Positions 1 to 6,475 are shown, counted from the first letter of the stretch. The stretch is DNA of 17,503 nucleotides from Acidobacteriota bacterium (GCA_016789625.1 JAEUQS010000786.1:1-17503); one strand, 5' to 3'. Program-made: numbers and translations. Notes: generated by a model from the letters alone, not told the origin.

Positions 1-447
1 AACACCGCGCTCGACGTCCTGTCGGTCGCGGGACCGTACCTCGACGGGGAGATCGCGTATCGCCGGGGTGAGCTCGACGCGGCCGTGAAGAAGCTCGAGG
101 AGGCCACGCGTCTCGAGGACACGCTGAAGTACGACGAGCCGCCGGGCTGGACGGTGCCCTCGCGCCATGCGCTGGGAGCCTTCCTTCTCGAAGCCGGGAA
201 GTCGAAGGAGGCGGAGGCCGTATACCGCCAGGACCTCCTGAAGTACCCGGAGAACGGCTGGTCTCTGTGGGGCCTCGCGCAGGCGCTCGAGGCCCAGGGC
301 CGGACGGCCGAGGCCAAGGCCGTCGCGAAGCGCTTCGAAAAGGCCTGGAAGCGGGCCGAGATCGAGCTTTCGGCGTCCTGCCTCTGTGTGAAGGGGAAGA
401 AGATGGCCTGCGCGCCCGGAGTGTCCGCGACCAGCGCCCGTCCCTGA
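1..447 (+). CDS. C-terminal part of a TPR-repeat protein (5' end outside the window)
   Basis: The frame is open from base 1, so only the last 148 residues are visible. They contain TPR-like helical pairs, for example the segment around EAEAVYRQDLLKYPENGW followed by LWGLAQALEAQGRTAEA. TPR proteins act as protein-protein interaction scaffolds; no enzymatic motif is visible here. An internal GTG at 85 is not the real start, because good TPR-like coding sequence continues upstream to the window edge. The last 25 residues depart from the repeat pattern and carry three cysteines (ASCLC and MACAP). The TGA stop at 445-447 directly abuts the stop of the convergent gene at 448, with no room for a terminator between them. 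The precise role is unknown. Confidence 0.8.
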   Translation, partial: NTALDVLSVAGPYLDGEIAYRRGELDAAVKKLEEATRLEDTLKYDEPPGWTVPSRHALGAFLLEAGKSKEAEAVYRQDLLKYPENGWSLWGLAQALEAQGRTAEAKAVAKRFEKAWKRAEIELSASCLCVKGKKMACAPGVSATSARP

Positions 448-1266
448 TCAGAGCGCTCGAAGATCTCCGGAGGCGACGAAGGCGCGGAGCCACGCCTGGA
501 TTTCCGCGGGCTGCGTTCGGGGGAACCGCGAGAGCGTCGCGGCCACAGCTTCCGCGAGCGGCTCGGAGGCCCCGAGCCGCTGGAGAAGGAAGCCCGCCGC
601 CTCCGGCTCCTCGCGGCGAACGACGGCGCCGTTCTCTTTGGAGAAGAGGACGGCCGTGCGGCCCGAGCGGACGGTCTTCGGCGCTCGCTCGCCAGCTTTC
701 AGAGCGTCGAAGGCGTCGAGCGCGCGAACGCTGACGAGCGCGACGCGGAGCGCTGGCGAGACCCCGAAGCGGAACGCGAGGAGCGCGCCTTCCGGGAGGC
801 CGTCGAGACTCGGGCGTTCGCCCGGCCTGTCCTCGGCGTCGAACGTCTCGGTGAGCGCCAGGGAGATCCGGGCGACCTCCGAGGAAAGCCGCTTGAGGCC
901 CTTGGGCGCCCAGGTCGCGAGGAAGCCGGGCACGTGATCGCCCAGGCGGTTCAGCGTGTAGCTCCGCGACGGATGGACGGCCACGTAGTCGCGGACGAAG
1001 GCGCGAAACCGCTTCTCGCCGAAGAGCGTGAGGAGCGCGGGGTAATCCGCGACGAGCGCGTCGTACATCCTCAGCAGGTACATCTCGCGGTAGATGTCGA
1101 TGCGCTCGAGGCCGGAGAGCTCGCCCCGGCCCCTGGCGATCCTGCTCGCGTCGTCGAAGGGGAGGAGCGCGAGGGCAGGGGCCGTCTGTGCGGCCCTTTC
1201 GGCCGGGTCCGGGTGCGTCAGCAGAACCTGCAGGTACGACTGCAGCGTGGTGAGGTCAGGCCGCAC
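448..1266 (-). CDS. bufC: BufC/HvfC-type MNIO partner protein (DUF2063 family), copy 1
   Basis: This 272-residue protein has the hallmarks of the HvfC/BufC (DUF2063, 'putative DNA-binding domain') family. It has an N-terminal helical domain with the signature IYREMYLLRMYDALVADYP (about residues 58-76). HPSRSYTLNRLG follows at 98-109, then the acidic helix around EVARISLALTETFDAED (130-146). Proteins of this family form heterodimers with MNIO (DUF692) enzymes and are thought to help recruit the RiPP precursor, as MbnC does for MbnB. It starts with GTG at 1266 and overlaps the upstream MNIO gene by 11 bp, so the two are translationally coupled. It is the last gene of the operon. The DNA-binding label found in databases is probably a misnomer in this context. 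The enzyme-partner assignment rests on family and context, not on biochemistry. Confidence 0.87.
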   Translation of the reverse strand: MRPDLTTLQSYLQVLLTHPDPAERAAQTAPALALLPFDDASRIARGRGELSGLERIDIYREMYLLRMYDALVADYPALLTLFGEKRFRAFVRDYVAVHPSRSYTLNRLGDHVPGFLATWAPKGLKRLSSEVARISLALTETFDAEDRPGERPSLDGLPEGALLAFRFGVSPALRVALVSVRALDAFDALKAGERAPKTVRSGRTAVLFSKENGAVVRREEPEAAGFLLQRLGASEPLAEAVAATLSRFPRTQPAEIQAWLRAFVASGDLRAL

Positions 1267-2113
1267 GCGAAACCTCGACGGCCGTGAGCGCCTTTCCGGC
1301 CGCGTCGCGCGCGCGTTCCGCCTCGTGGAGGACCGACGCGAGCGGCGGGATGTCCTCGTCCCATTCGAACAGCGTCGTGACCGGACCCGTGCGCGCGACG
1401 AGCCTTGCGTAGAGCGCGAGCACCTCGTCCTTGGCGACGTCCGAGTGGGTGTCGAGAAGGTGGGTCCCCTTGTCGGTGTGCCCCGCGAGATGCACCTGCA
1501 CGATCCGGTCGGCGGGCAGCGTGTCGAGGTAGCGCTCCGCGTCCCAGCCGTGGTTCCACGAGGACACGTACACGTTGTTCACGTCCACGAGGAGGCCGCA
1601 GCCCGTACGCACCGTGAGCTCCGAAAGGAACTCCTCCTCGGGAAGGGTGGAGCTCTCGAACTCGAGGTACGTCGAGGGGTTCTCGAGGAAGAGGGGCCGC
1701 CCCAGGACGTCCTGGGCTTCCTCGACCCGCGCGGCGACGTGGCGGAGCGCCTCCGGGGAGAGCGGCAGGGGGAGAAGGTCGTGCACGTTGCGGCCGAGGA
1801 CGCCCGTCCAGCAGAGGTGATCGCTCACCCAGCGCGCGCCGATGCGATCGGCCAGCGCACGGACCTTGACGAGGTACGCGCGGTCGAGAGGGTCGGCGCT
1901 GCCGATGTTCAGCGACACGCCGTGCAGAACGAACGGGTAGCGGGCCGAGATCTCGTCCAGGATCTCGAGGGGACGGCCGAAGGTATCGAGGTAGTTCTCG
2001 GTGATCGCCTCGAAGAAGTCGACCTTCGGCCACAGTCCCAGGATCTCCCCGTAGTGCTTCGTACGGAGGCCGATGCCGTGTCCCAGCACGGGGAGATTCC
2101 AGGTGTTGGGCAT
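1256..2113 (-). CDS. bufB: MNIO family (DUF692) RiPP maturase, BufB-like, copy 1
   Basis: This 285-residue TIM-barrel enzyme is of the multinuclear non-heme iron oxidase family (MbnB, TglH, BufB). Visible family motifs are GHGIGLR (11-17), ITENY (37-41), LHGVSLNIGSADPLD (63-77), SDHLCW (97-102), LENPS (143-147), LVDVNN (175-180), NHG (187-189), HLAGH (208-212), DTH (221-223) and EWDED (250-254). The conserved His, Glu, Asp and Asn residues are the expected iron ligands. Family members use two or three irons and O2 to modify cysteines; bufferin maturases turn them into thiooxazoles. The start is ATG at 2113 with AGGAG eight bases upstream. The longer open frame to 2407 runs antisense-like through the precursor gene and is discarded. 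The gene lies 77 bp downstream of the 12-Cys precursor, its likely substrate, and overlaps bufC copy 1. Confidence 0.94.
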   Translation of the reverse strand: MPNTWNLPVLGHGIGLRTKHYGEILGLWPKVDFFEAITENYLDTFGRPLEILDEISARYPFVLHGVSLNIGSADPLDRAYLVKVRALADRIGARWVSDHLCWTGVLGRNVHDLLPLPLSPEALRHVAARVEEAQDVLGRPLFLENPSTYLEFESSTLPEEEFLSELTVRTGCGLLVDVNNVYVSSWNHGWDAERYLDTLPADRIVQVHLAGHTDKGTHLLDTHSDVAKDEVLALYARLVARTGPVTTLFEWDEDIPPLASVLHEAERARDAAGKALTAVEVSRAA

Positions 2114-2132
2114 CTGTGGCTCTCCTGGCTCC

Positions 2133-2170
2133 AAAAGGCGGGGGCGTGCCCGAAACGTCACGCCCCCCGC
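2133..2170 (-). terminator. Hairpin with T-tract between the 12-Cys precursor and its maturase gene
   Basis: On the minus strand a left arm GCGGGGGGCGTG (2170-2159), a 10-base loop and a right arm CACGCCCCCGC (2148-2138) form an 11-bp GC-rich stem with one bulged G. It is followed after one base by TTTT (2136-2133). No T-tract follows in the plus direction, so the polarity fits minus-strand transcription. The T-tract is short and the operon continues, so it is more likely a leaky terminator or 3' stabilising structure that lowers maturase output relative to precursor than a full stop. Confidence 0.6.
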
Positions 2171-2190
2171 GGTGACGGAAAGGGTAGCGC

Positions 2191-2598
2191 TCAGCTCTTC
2201 TTTTCGGGAGCCTTGGCGGGAACGGCGCAGCCGCCCTTGCCCTTGCAGGAGTTCTTGCCCGAGCAGCCGTTGTCGCCGCTCTTGCAGCCGCCCATGCCCT
2301 TGCAGGCGTTGTGGCCCTTGCACTCGTGCTTGGCCTGGGCGCCCGCGCAGCCGCCCTTGCCCTTGCAGGAGTTCTTGCCGGCGCAGCCCTTGTCGCCCGC
2401 CTTGCATCCGCCCTTGCCGGCGCAGGCGTTCTGGCCTTTACAGACGTGCTTCTCCTTGTTGGCGGTGTCCTCGGTCTTCTTGTCGGCCGCCTTGCCCTTC
2501 GTGTCCTGGGCCTGGAGGGCGCCCGACGCGAGGGCGGACCCGGCGACGAGGCCGGCGACGGCGGCGGAAAGGGCCTTGTTGAGGTTGGTCTTCTTCAT
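2191..2598 (-). CDS. Secreted 12-cysteine bufferin-like RiPP metallophore precursor
   Basis: This 135-residue precursor has a Sec-type signal (basic MKKTNLNK, then a hydrophobic Ala/Val/Leu stretch, likely cleaved after ALQA near residue 30). A Lys/Asp/Thr-rich linker follows. Then come four copies of C-x-G-x-N-[A/S]-C-x-G-x-G-G-C with Cys at 53, 59, 65, 72, 78, 84, 93, 99, 105, 112, 118 and 124. The first six cysteines are repeated exactly 40 residues later. Regular Cys arrays after a signal peptide, next to MNIO and BufC genes, are the hallmark of BufA/HvfA-type precursors. In those, cysteines are modified in the cytoplasm and the product is exported to bind metal, copper in the studied cases. 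The motif resembles the BufA2 class more than the DUF2282 or EGKCG-repeat classes. ATG at 2598 has AAGGAG six bases upstream. Metal and modification are inferred. Confidence 0.85.
   Translation of the reverse strand: MKKTNLNKALSAAVAGLVAGSALASGALQAQDTKGKAADKKTEDTANKEKHVCKGQNACAGKGGCKAGDKGCAGKNSCKGKGGCAGAQAKHECKGHNACKGMGGCKSGDNGCSGKNSCKGKGGCAVPAKAPEKKS
2225..2464 (-). repeat. Tandem 120-bp duplication inside the 12-Cys precursor
   Basis: Two units, 2225-2344 and 2345-2464, encode the two six-cysteine halves of the precursor. The first 35 bases of each unit (2225-2259 and 2345-2379) are identical; the rest diverges mainly by substitutions that keep every Cys, Gly and Asn of the motif. Each 40-residue unit itself holds two C-x5-C-x5-C modules, so the array probably grew by two rounds of duplication. 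Confidence 0.9.
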
Positions 2599-2639
2599 GT
2601 GTTTCTCCTTCTTCCCTTATTGGGCTCGTGGTCGTCGAA

Positions 2640-2670
2640 GCCGGAGCTGCCGCTCACCAGCCGATCCGGC
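2640..2670 (-). promoter_or_regulatory. 5' hairpin upstream of the 12-Cys precursor
   Basis: In the 197-bp gap between the two precursor genes, GCCGGA (2640-2645) pairs with TCCGGC (2665-2670), and the adjacent GCTG (2646-2649) pairs with CAGC (2658-2661). Together they make a 10-bp stem with a 3-base bulge and an 8-base loop. In the minus-strand transcript it sits about 40 bases upstream of the precursor start codon. It could be an mRNA-stabilising 5' element, a processing site or a protein target. I could not define a convincing sigma-70 promoter in this gap. Confidence 0.35.
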
Positions 2671-2795
2671 GGGTTTTCTCGGGGTCTTCCAGGGCATTCG
2701 GTCGATTTACGGCTCAGGACCCGAAGCGGATCACCGCGGAGAGCGCTGCGCCTGACCGGACTTTCCGTTGAGATGCCGGCCCCCCGCGGAGGGTT

Positions 2796-3098
2796 TCAGC
2801 CGTTTTTCGCGGACCCGGCGGCCTTCCCGGGTGCCTTGGTGAGGCGGCCGTTCGCGATGCGCAGGCACGTCTCTTTCTCGAGGCGCAGGAAGCCCTTGCG
2901 CCTGCATGCGTTCGAGCCGTGGCAGCCGGACTGCCGGCAGCCGGCGGCGCCGCAGTCGCCGAGACCCTTGCAGGCGTTGACTCCCCAGCAAGGAACCTGT
3001 TCGGAGGCGGTCTTCTGCTCCTCGGCGCGCACGGCCGAAGGGGCGGCGAGGGCCGCGAGGAGCGCGGCGGCGGCGAGGGACCGGTGGGTGATGTTCAT
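2796..3098 (-). CDS. Secreted 7-cysteine bufferin-like precursor, divergent second peptide
   Basis: This 100-residue protein has a clear Sec signal (about 1-25, Ala-rich core, probable cleavage after SAVRA). Cysteines lie at 37, 43, 49, 54, 59, 65 and 78. Two C-x-G-x-N-A-C units (CWGVNAC and CHGSNAC) match the modules of the neighbouring 12-Cys precursor but are irregular: spacings are 6, 6, 5, 5, 6 and 13. Unlike its neighbour it ends in a 35-residue basic tail, Lys/Arg-rich with one more Cys. The gene sits 46 bp after bufC copy 2 and 197 bp before the 12-Cys precursor, so it probably is the substrate of the second MNIO/BufC pair. ATG at 3098 has AAGGAG ten bases upstream. It could be a diverging paralogue with reduced metal capacity or a peptide with a different role. 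Confidence 0.72.
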   Translation of the reverse strand: MNITHRSLAAAALLAALAAPSAVRAEEQKTASEQVPCWGVNACKGLGDCGAAGCRQSGCHGSNACRRKGFLRLEKETCLRIANGRLTKAPGKAAGSAKNG

Positions 3099-3144
3099 TC
3101 TGTCTCGACTCCTTGAATGCGATATCGGTTTGAGGTTCGGGGCT

Positions 3145-3942
3145 TCAGCGTGAAAGGACCTGGAGGTCGGCGAGGCGTACGAGCGCGTGTGCGAGGGCCG
3201 CGACGGCCGTGTCGCTGCCTTCGGCCCCTTCGGGGAGGAGCGTCGAGAAGGACGCCCCCGGGGTTTTCAGCAGCCGCTCGACGAGCGCGGCCTCGGGGGC
3301 CGAGAGCGCCTCGCAGCGGACGAGCTCGCCCGGCCGGAAGACGAGCGTCGCGGTGGGGGCCTCCTCGAGCGCGAGATCGAGCTCGGCCCCGGGGGGAGCG
3401 AAACGCAGCTGCCACAGGGCGGGAAGAGGCCAGCTCGAGCGCACGAGGCGCACGGCCGGGAGCAGCCCGATCCCGCGCTCGAGCAGGACCGCCGTCTCCA
3501 TGCCCGCGAGCTCGGCGCGCGACAGGGAAGCCCCCTCGGCCTCCACGAAGACCTCGGCCACGGCCGTCTCGAGGCGCGCGAGCGCGGGCAGGAACGGAAG
3601 ACCTTCGCACAGGGGATCCGATTCCAGGAACGCCGCGAGGTTTCGGCCGGCGTGTCCGAGATCGAACGAACGGGGCAGATGCCTTTCGAGGTAGCGCGCG
3701 ACCAGGGAGGTGAAGGCCTCGTCGCCGAGCACGGCGAGGAGCGCCCCGAACTCGGAAGCGAGCGCCTCGCGGATCCGGGTGAGGAAGCCGTCTTCGTAGA
3801 TCTGCCAGCGGTCCTCCACGGTGCCGCGGGGGGGCCGCTGGAACACCGCGAGGCGGGCCTCGCCCGTGCGCTCGAACGTGCCGAGGAGGTCGGTCAGGAA
3901 GCGGGCCTGCGTGGTGTGGAGAGGATCAGCAGGCGAAAGCAT
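3145..3942 (-). CDS. bufC: BufC/HvfC-type MNIO partner protein (DUF2063 family), copy 2
   Basis: This 265-residue protein aligns by pattern with copy 1: IYEDGFLTRIREALASEFGAL at about 48-68, then VLGDEAF (71-77), the H-LPRSFDLG motif near 88-96 and LARLETAVAEVF (121-132). It is more divergent, lacking the YP and HPSRS consensus residues seen in copy 1. The expected role is the partner of the second MNIO enzyme, presenting the precursor leader to the iron site. ATG at 3942 overlaps the MNIO copy 2 gene by 17 bp, implying coupled translation and near 1:1 production. The family call is firm on context and the central signature. Confidence 0.82.
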   Translation of the reverse strand: MLSPADPLHTTQARFLTDLLGTFERTGEARLAVFQRPPRGTVEDRWQIYEDGFLTRIREALASEFGALLAVLGDEAFTSLVARYLERHLPRSFDLGHAGRNLAAFLESDPLCEGLPFLPALARLETAVAEVFVEAEGASLSRAELAGMETAVLLERGIGLLPAVRLVRSSWPLPALWQLRFAPPGAELDLALEEAPTATLVFRPGELVRCEALSAPEAALVERLLKTPGASFSTLLPEGAEGSDTAVAALAHALVRLADLQVLSR

Positions 3943-4837
3943 GGCACTCTCCCAGCAGACTCAGCCTGGCGTCGGACGGAAGGCTCTCGCTCCATCCCGG
4001 CCGCACCGCGGACCGCGATCGGGAGCGGGCCTCCTCGAGGATCGACTCGGCGCGGCGCGCCTCGCGGAGGAGATCCGCGAGAGGCGGGACCCGGGCATCT
4101 CTCTCGATGATCGTGGGGACGTCGCCGAAGCGGGCGATCGCGAGGCGGTACAGACGCCAGACCGACTCCGCGACGTCGCGGTCGTGGGTGTCCACGACGA
4201 CGTCGCCCTGGTCGTCGTGGCCCGCGAGGTGGATCTGGGCCACGGCTCCCTTCGGCAGCGTCGCGAGATAGCCCTCCGTGGAGAAGCCCTGGTTCCGGGC
4301 GTTCACGTAGAGGTTGTTGACGTCGAGGAGCAGGCGGCAGCCCGAGCGCCTCACCACGGCCGAGACGAACTCGGCCTCGCTCATCGTGGACTCGCGGAAC
4401 GCCACGTAGCTCGAGACGTTCTCGAGGAGGAGCGGCCGGCCGAGAGCGTCCTGCACGCGCCCGACCTTGTCGGCGACCCGCGCGACGGCGGCCTCGGTGA
4501 ACGGGAGCGGCAGGAGGTCGTGGCTGTTCGCGCCTCCGAGCGCCGTCCAGCACAGATGGTCGGAAACGGTCTCGGGCTGGATCCAGCGGACGAGCTCCTC
4601 GAGCCTCGCCAAATATGCGCGGTCGAGGGGCTCGGCGGAGCCGATCGAGAGCGACACGCCGTGGAGGAGCACGGGCGAGCTCCGGCGGACGGCCTCGAGC
4701 ACGCGCCGGGGCCGTCCGCCCGCCACCATGAAGTTCTCGCTGAGGGCCTCCCAGAAGGGCACGGGCGGGTTCTCGCGCAGGATCGTCTCGAAGTGCTCCT
4801 TGCGAAGCCCCAGCCCGCAGCCCGAGAGGCGCGTCAC
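3926..4837 (-). CDS. bufB: MNIO family (DUF692) RiPP maturase, BufB-like, copy 2
   Basis: This 303-residue MNIO enzyme shows GLGLR (8-12), LSENF (32-36), LHGVSLSIGSAEPLD (58-72), SDHLCW (92-97), LEN (138-140), LLDVNN (170-175), HLAGH (203-207), DTH (216-218) and IERD (244-247). It differs from copy 1 in two visible ways. NHG is replaced by NQG, giving Gln183 where copy 1 has His188, and a roughly 30-residue C-terminal extension ends in ECHAFAC. The GTG start at 4837 overlaps the upstream stop as GTGA and is preceded by a full AAGGAGGTGA Shine-Dalgarno. The upstream open frame in this phase is only a shadow of the SMP-30 gene. The likely substrate is the 7-Cys precursor, the 12-Cys precursor, or both. 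Confidence 0.93.
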   Translation of the reverse strand: MTRLSGCGLGLRKEHFETILRENPPVPFWEALSENFMVAGGRPRRVLEAVRRSSPVLLHGVSLSIGSAEPLDRAYLARLEELVRWIQPETVSDHLCWTALGGANSHDLLPLPFTEAAVARVADKVGRVQDALGRPLLLENVSSYVAFRESTMSEAEFVSAVVRRSGCRLLLDVNNLYVNARNQGFSTEGYLATLPKGAVAQIHLAGHDDQGDVVVDTHDRDVAESVWRLYRLAIARFGDVPTIIERDARVPPLADLLREARRAESILEEARSRSRSAVRPGWSESLPSDARLSLLGECHAFAC

Positions 4838-6468
4838 GGCCTCACCTCCTTTTTTCCCGCCCCGGAAACCGACAGGCGGATGCGATAGAGGCCCGTGCGG
4901 GCCGTCAGGTAGAGGGTCCTGCCGTCGGCATCGCCCCAGGCGAAGTTGGCGGGCAGCTCGGAGACGGCCAGGACCCCGAGTCGCCGGCCGGAGGCCGAGA
5001 GGATCTGGACGCCGCCGGGGGCGGAGACGTACACGTTGCCGCGCTCGTCGACCTTCAAGCCGTCGAGGGCCTCCGCACCGGGCAGCGAGCCGGCGTCGAA
5101 GAACGGCTCCGGCGTTCCGAGGGTTCCATCGGGCCGCGCCTCGTAGCGGAAGACGACCTTCTTCTTCTCGTCCCAGTTCGCGACGTACAGGAACTTCTCG
5201 TCGGGGGAGAACGCGAGGCCGTTCGGGCCGGTGAAGTCCCGGGCCACCGCGCGGAGGACGCCGTCCTTGAGGCTGAAGACGCCGGTGAACGGGAGCTCGC
5301 GCCGGGGATCCTCGTGGAACTTCGGCAGGCCGAACGGAGGATCGGTGAAATAGAGCGTTCCGTCGCTCCGGTACACGAGGTCGTTGGGGCTGTTGAGCCG
5401 CTTTCCCTCGAACGCGCTCGCGAGCACGCTGACCGCCCCCGTCTTCTCGAGCCGGGTGACGCGGCGGTTGCCGTGCTCGGCGATCGTGAGCCGGCCCTCC
5501 CGGTCGAGGGCGAGGCCATTGGAGCCGGGCTGGCCGTACGCGCCGAGGTCGGCGCCCGTGTAGCCGCTCTTCGTGCGGAAGACGGACACCCGCCCGGCCG
5601 GCTCGTAGCGATAGATCGTGTTCGCATTGGGATCGCTGAAGAGAAGGTAGCCGCCGTCGGGCTGGGAGGCATCCGCTACCCACACGGGACCCTCCGTGAA
5701 CCGAAAGCCTTCCGCGACCTTCTCGATACGGGCGTCCTTCGGCACGATCGCGTCCAGCGCGGGGTCCAGCCTCTCGACGCGGCCCGCGGCCGGAGGCTCG
5801 GCCTCGGGGCCGTGCACGTCGAGCGTGGCGGAGCGGACCCACAGGAAGTTCTGCGGGCTCTTCGAGAGCGGGCCGTTCGCGGCCAGCACGGCCAGGTCGT
5901 ACTTCGTGCCCGGAACCGCGCTCTTGGTGAGGAGCACGCGGCCCGGCGCATTGAAGCCTTTCGGCAGAGGTCCGCCCGACTGTCCGAGCGCCACGGGCAG
6001 CTCGCCGTTCACCCAGATCTCTGCGTAGTCGTCCACCACGATCTCGAACGCGATCGCCTTGCCGGTCAAAGGAACGCCGGCCAGCTCGGCCGGGAGCGTC
6101 AGAGAGACGCGATACCAGCCGAACGAGATCTGACCGTTGCCCCGCCGCACCTCGAGCGAGGAGGCGGGGAGGTCCTGCCAGCCCGCGCCGTCGAAGTCGC
6201 GGCCGGGGCGGGGCAGCAGGTCGACGGTTTTCACCGTGGGCCCCGTCGCCCGCAGGTCGGGACCCGGGCCCCTGCCGTCGACGGGCGTGAGCACGGCGTC
6301 TCTGTAGCGCCACCGTGCGGAGACGAGCGCCGCGCCCTCGTTCGTCCGGAGGTCGGCGATGGCGAGAAGGGGGCCGTGAGGCGGATCGGGCGGCGCGCTG
6401 ACGACGGCCGCGTGGAGAGCGCCGGGGAGGGTCAGGAGCACGGCGAGGGAGAGGAGAGCGGTCTTCAT
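4834..6468 (-). CDS. Secreted SMP-30/gluconolactonase-like protein with N-terminal beta-sandwich
   Basis: This 544-residue protein has a Sec signal (1-20, ending ALHA). An N-terminal region at about 75-218 (WYRVSLTLP, DDYAEIWVNGE) resembles galactose-binding-like jelly-roll modules. From about 245 to 535 it is an SMP-30/LRE-type six-bladed propeller. Candidate metal and substrate residues of the SMP-30 family are present: Glu259 in FTEGPVW, Asn362 in NSPNDLVY, Asn416 in GPNGLAFSPDE and Asp469 in LDGLKVDERGN. Family members are divalent-metal lactonases or esterases; the substrate here is unknown. It starts 7 bp after the HbpS-cupin gene and its stop overlaps the MNIO copy 2 start, which places it in the metallophore operon. 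Many Acidobacteriota carry such proteins in sugar catabolism, so membership may be by operon fusion. Confidence 0.88.
   Translation of the reverse strand: MKTALLSLAVLLTLPGALHAAVVSAPPDPPHGPLLAIADLRTNEGAALVSARWRYRDAVLTPVDGRGPGPDLRATGPTVKTVDLLPRPGRDFDGAGWQDLPASSLEVRRGNGQISFGWYRVSLTLPAELAGVPLTGKAIAFEIVVDDYAEIWVNGELPVALGQSGGPLPKGFNAPGRVLLTKSAVPGTKYDLAVLAANGPLSKSPQNFLWVRSATLDVHGPEAEPPAAGRVERLDPALDAIVPKDARIEKVAEGFRFTEGPVWVADASQPDGGYLLFSDPNANTIYRYEPAGRVSVFRTKSGYTGADLGAYGQPGSNGLALDREGRLTIAEHGNRRVTRLEKTGAVSVLASAFEGKRLNSPNDLVYRSDGTLYFTDPPFGLPKFHEDPRRELPFTGVFSLKDGVLRAVARDFTGPNGLAFSPDEKFLYVANWDEKKKVVFRYEARPDGTLGTPEPFFDAGSLPGAEALDGLKVDERGNVYVSAPGGVQILSASGRRLGVLAVSELPANFAWGDADGRTLYLTARTGLYRIRLSVSGAGKKEVRP
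4842..4851 (-). promoter_or_regulatory. Full-consensus ribosome binding site for MNIO copy 2
   Basis: The minus strand reads AAGGAGGTGA, perfect complementarity to the 16S rRNA 3' end, four bases before the GTG start at 4837. It lies inside the last codons of the SMP-30 gene. It fixes the start of the MNIO protein and indicates strong, coupled translation initiation. Confidence 0.85.
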
Positions 6469-6475
6469 TGCAGCC

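Noticed and set aside
1256..2407. Longer version of MNIO copy 1 starting inside the precursor gene
   Set aside because: The first 98 codons are a frame-shifted read of the 12-Cys precursor and its 3' hairpin. The MNIO fold begins at ATG 2113 with its own AGGAG.
2191..2598. Metallothionein or antifreeze-like structural protein as the explanation of the Cys repeats
   Set aside because: The Sec signal, strict G/N context and immediate MNIO/BufC neighbours fit a modified RiPP precursor better than a cytoplasmic metallothionein.
1094..2755. A 553-codon plus-strand frame opposite MNIO1 and the precursor
   Set aside because: It is antisense to well-supported genes, with Arg/Glu/Val-rich low-complexity composition and no recognisable domain.
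448..3942. Reading the two DUF2063 proteins as transcription factors because of the 'DNA-binding domain' label
   Set aside because: Overlap with MNIO genes and the HvfC/BufC signature indicate enzyme partners; no helix-turn-helix is evident.
3926..6313. A 795-codon minus-strand frame fused to MNIO copy 2
   Set aside because: The part upstream of 4837 is a low-complexity Arg/Gly/Pro shadow of the SMP-30 gene. The real MNIO start is fixed by a perfect Shine-Dalgarno and the GTGA overlap.
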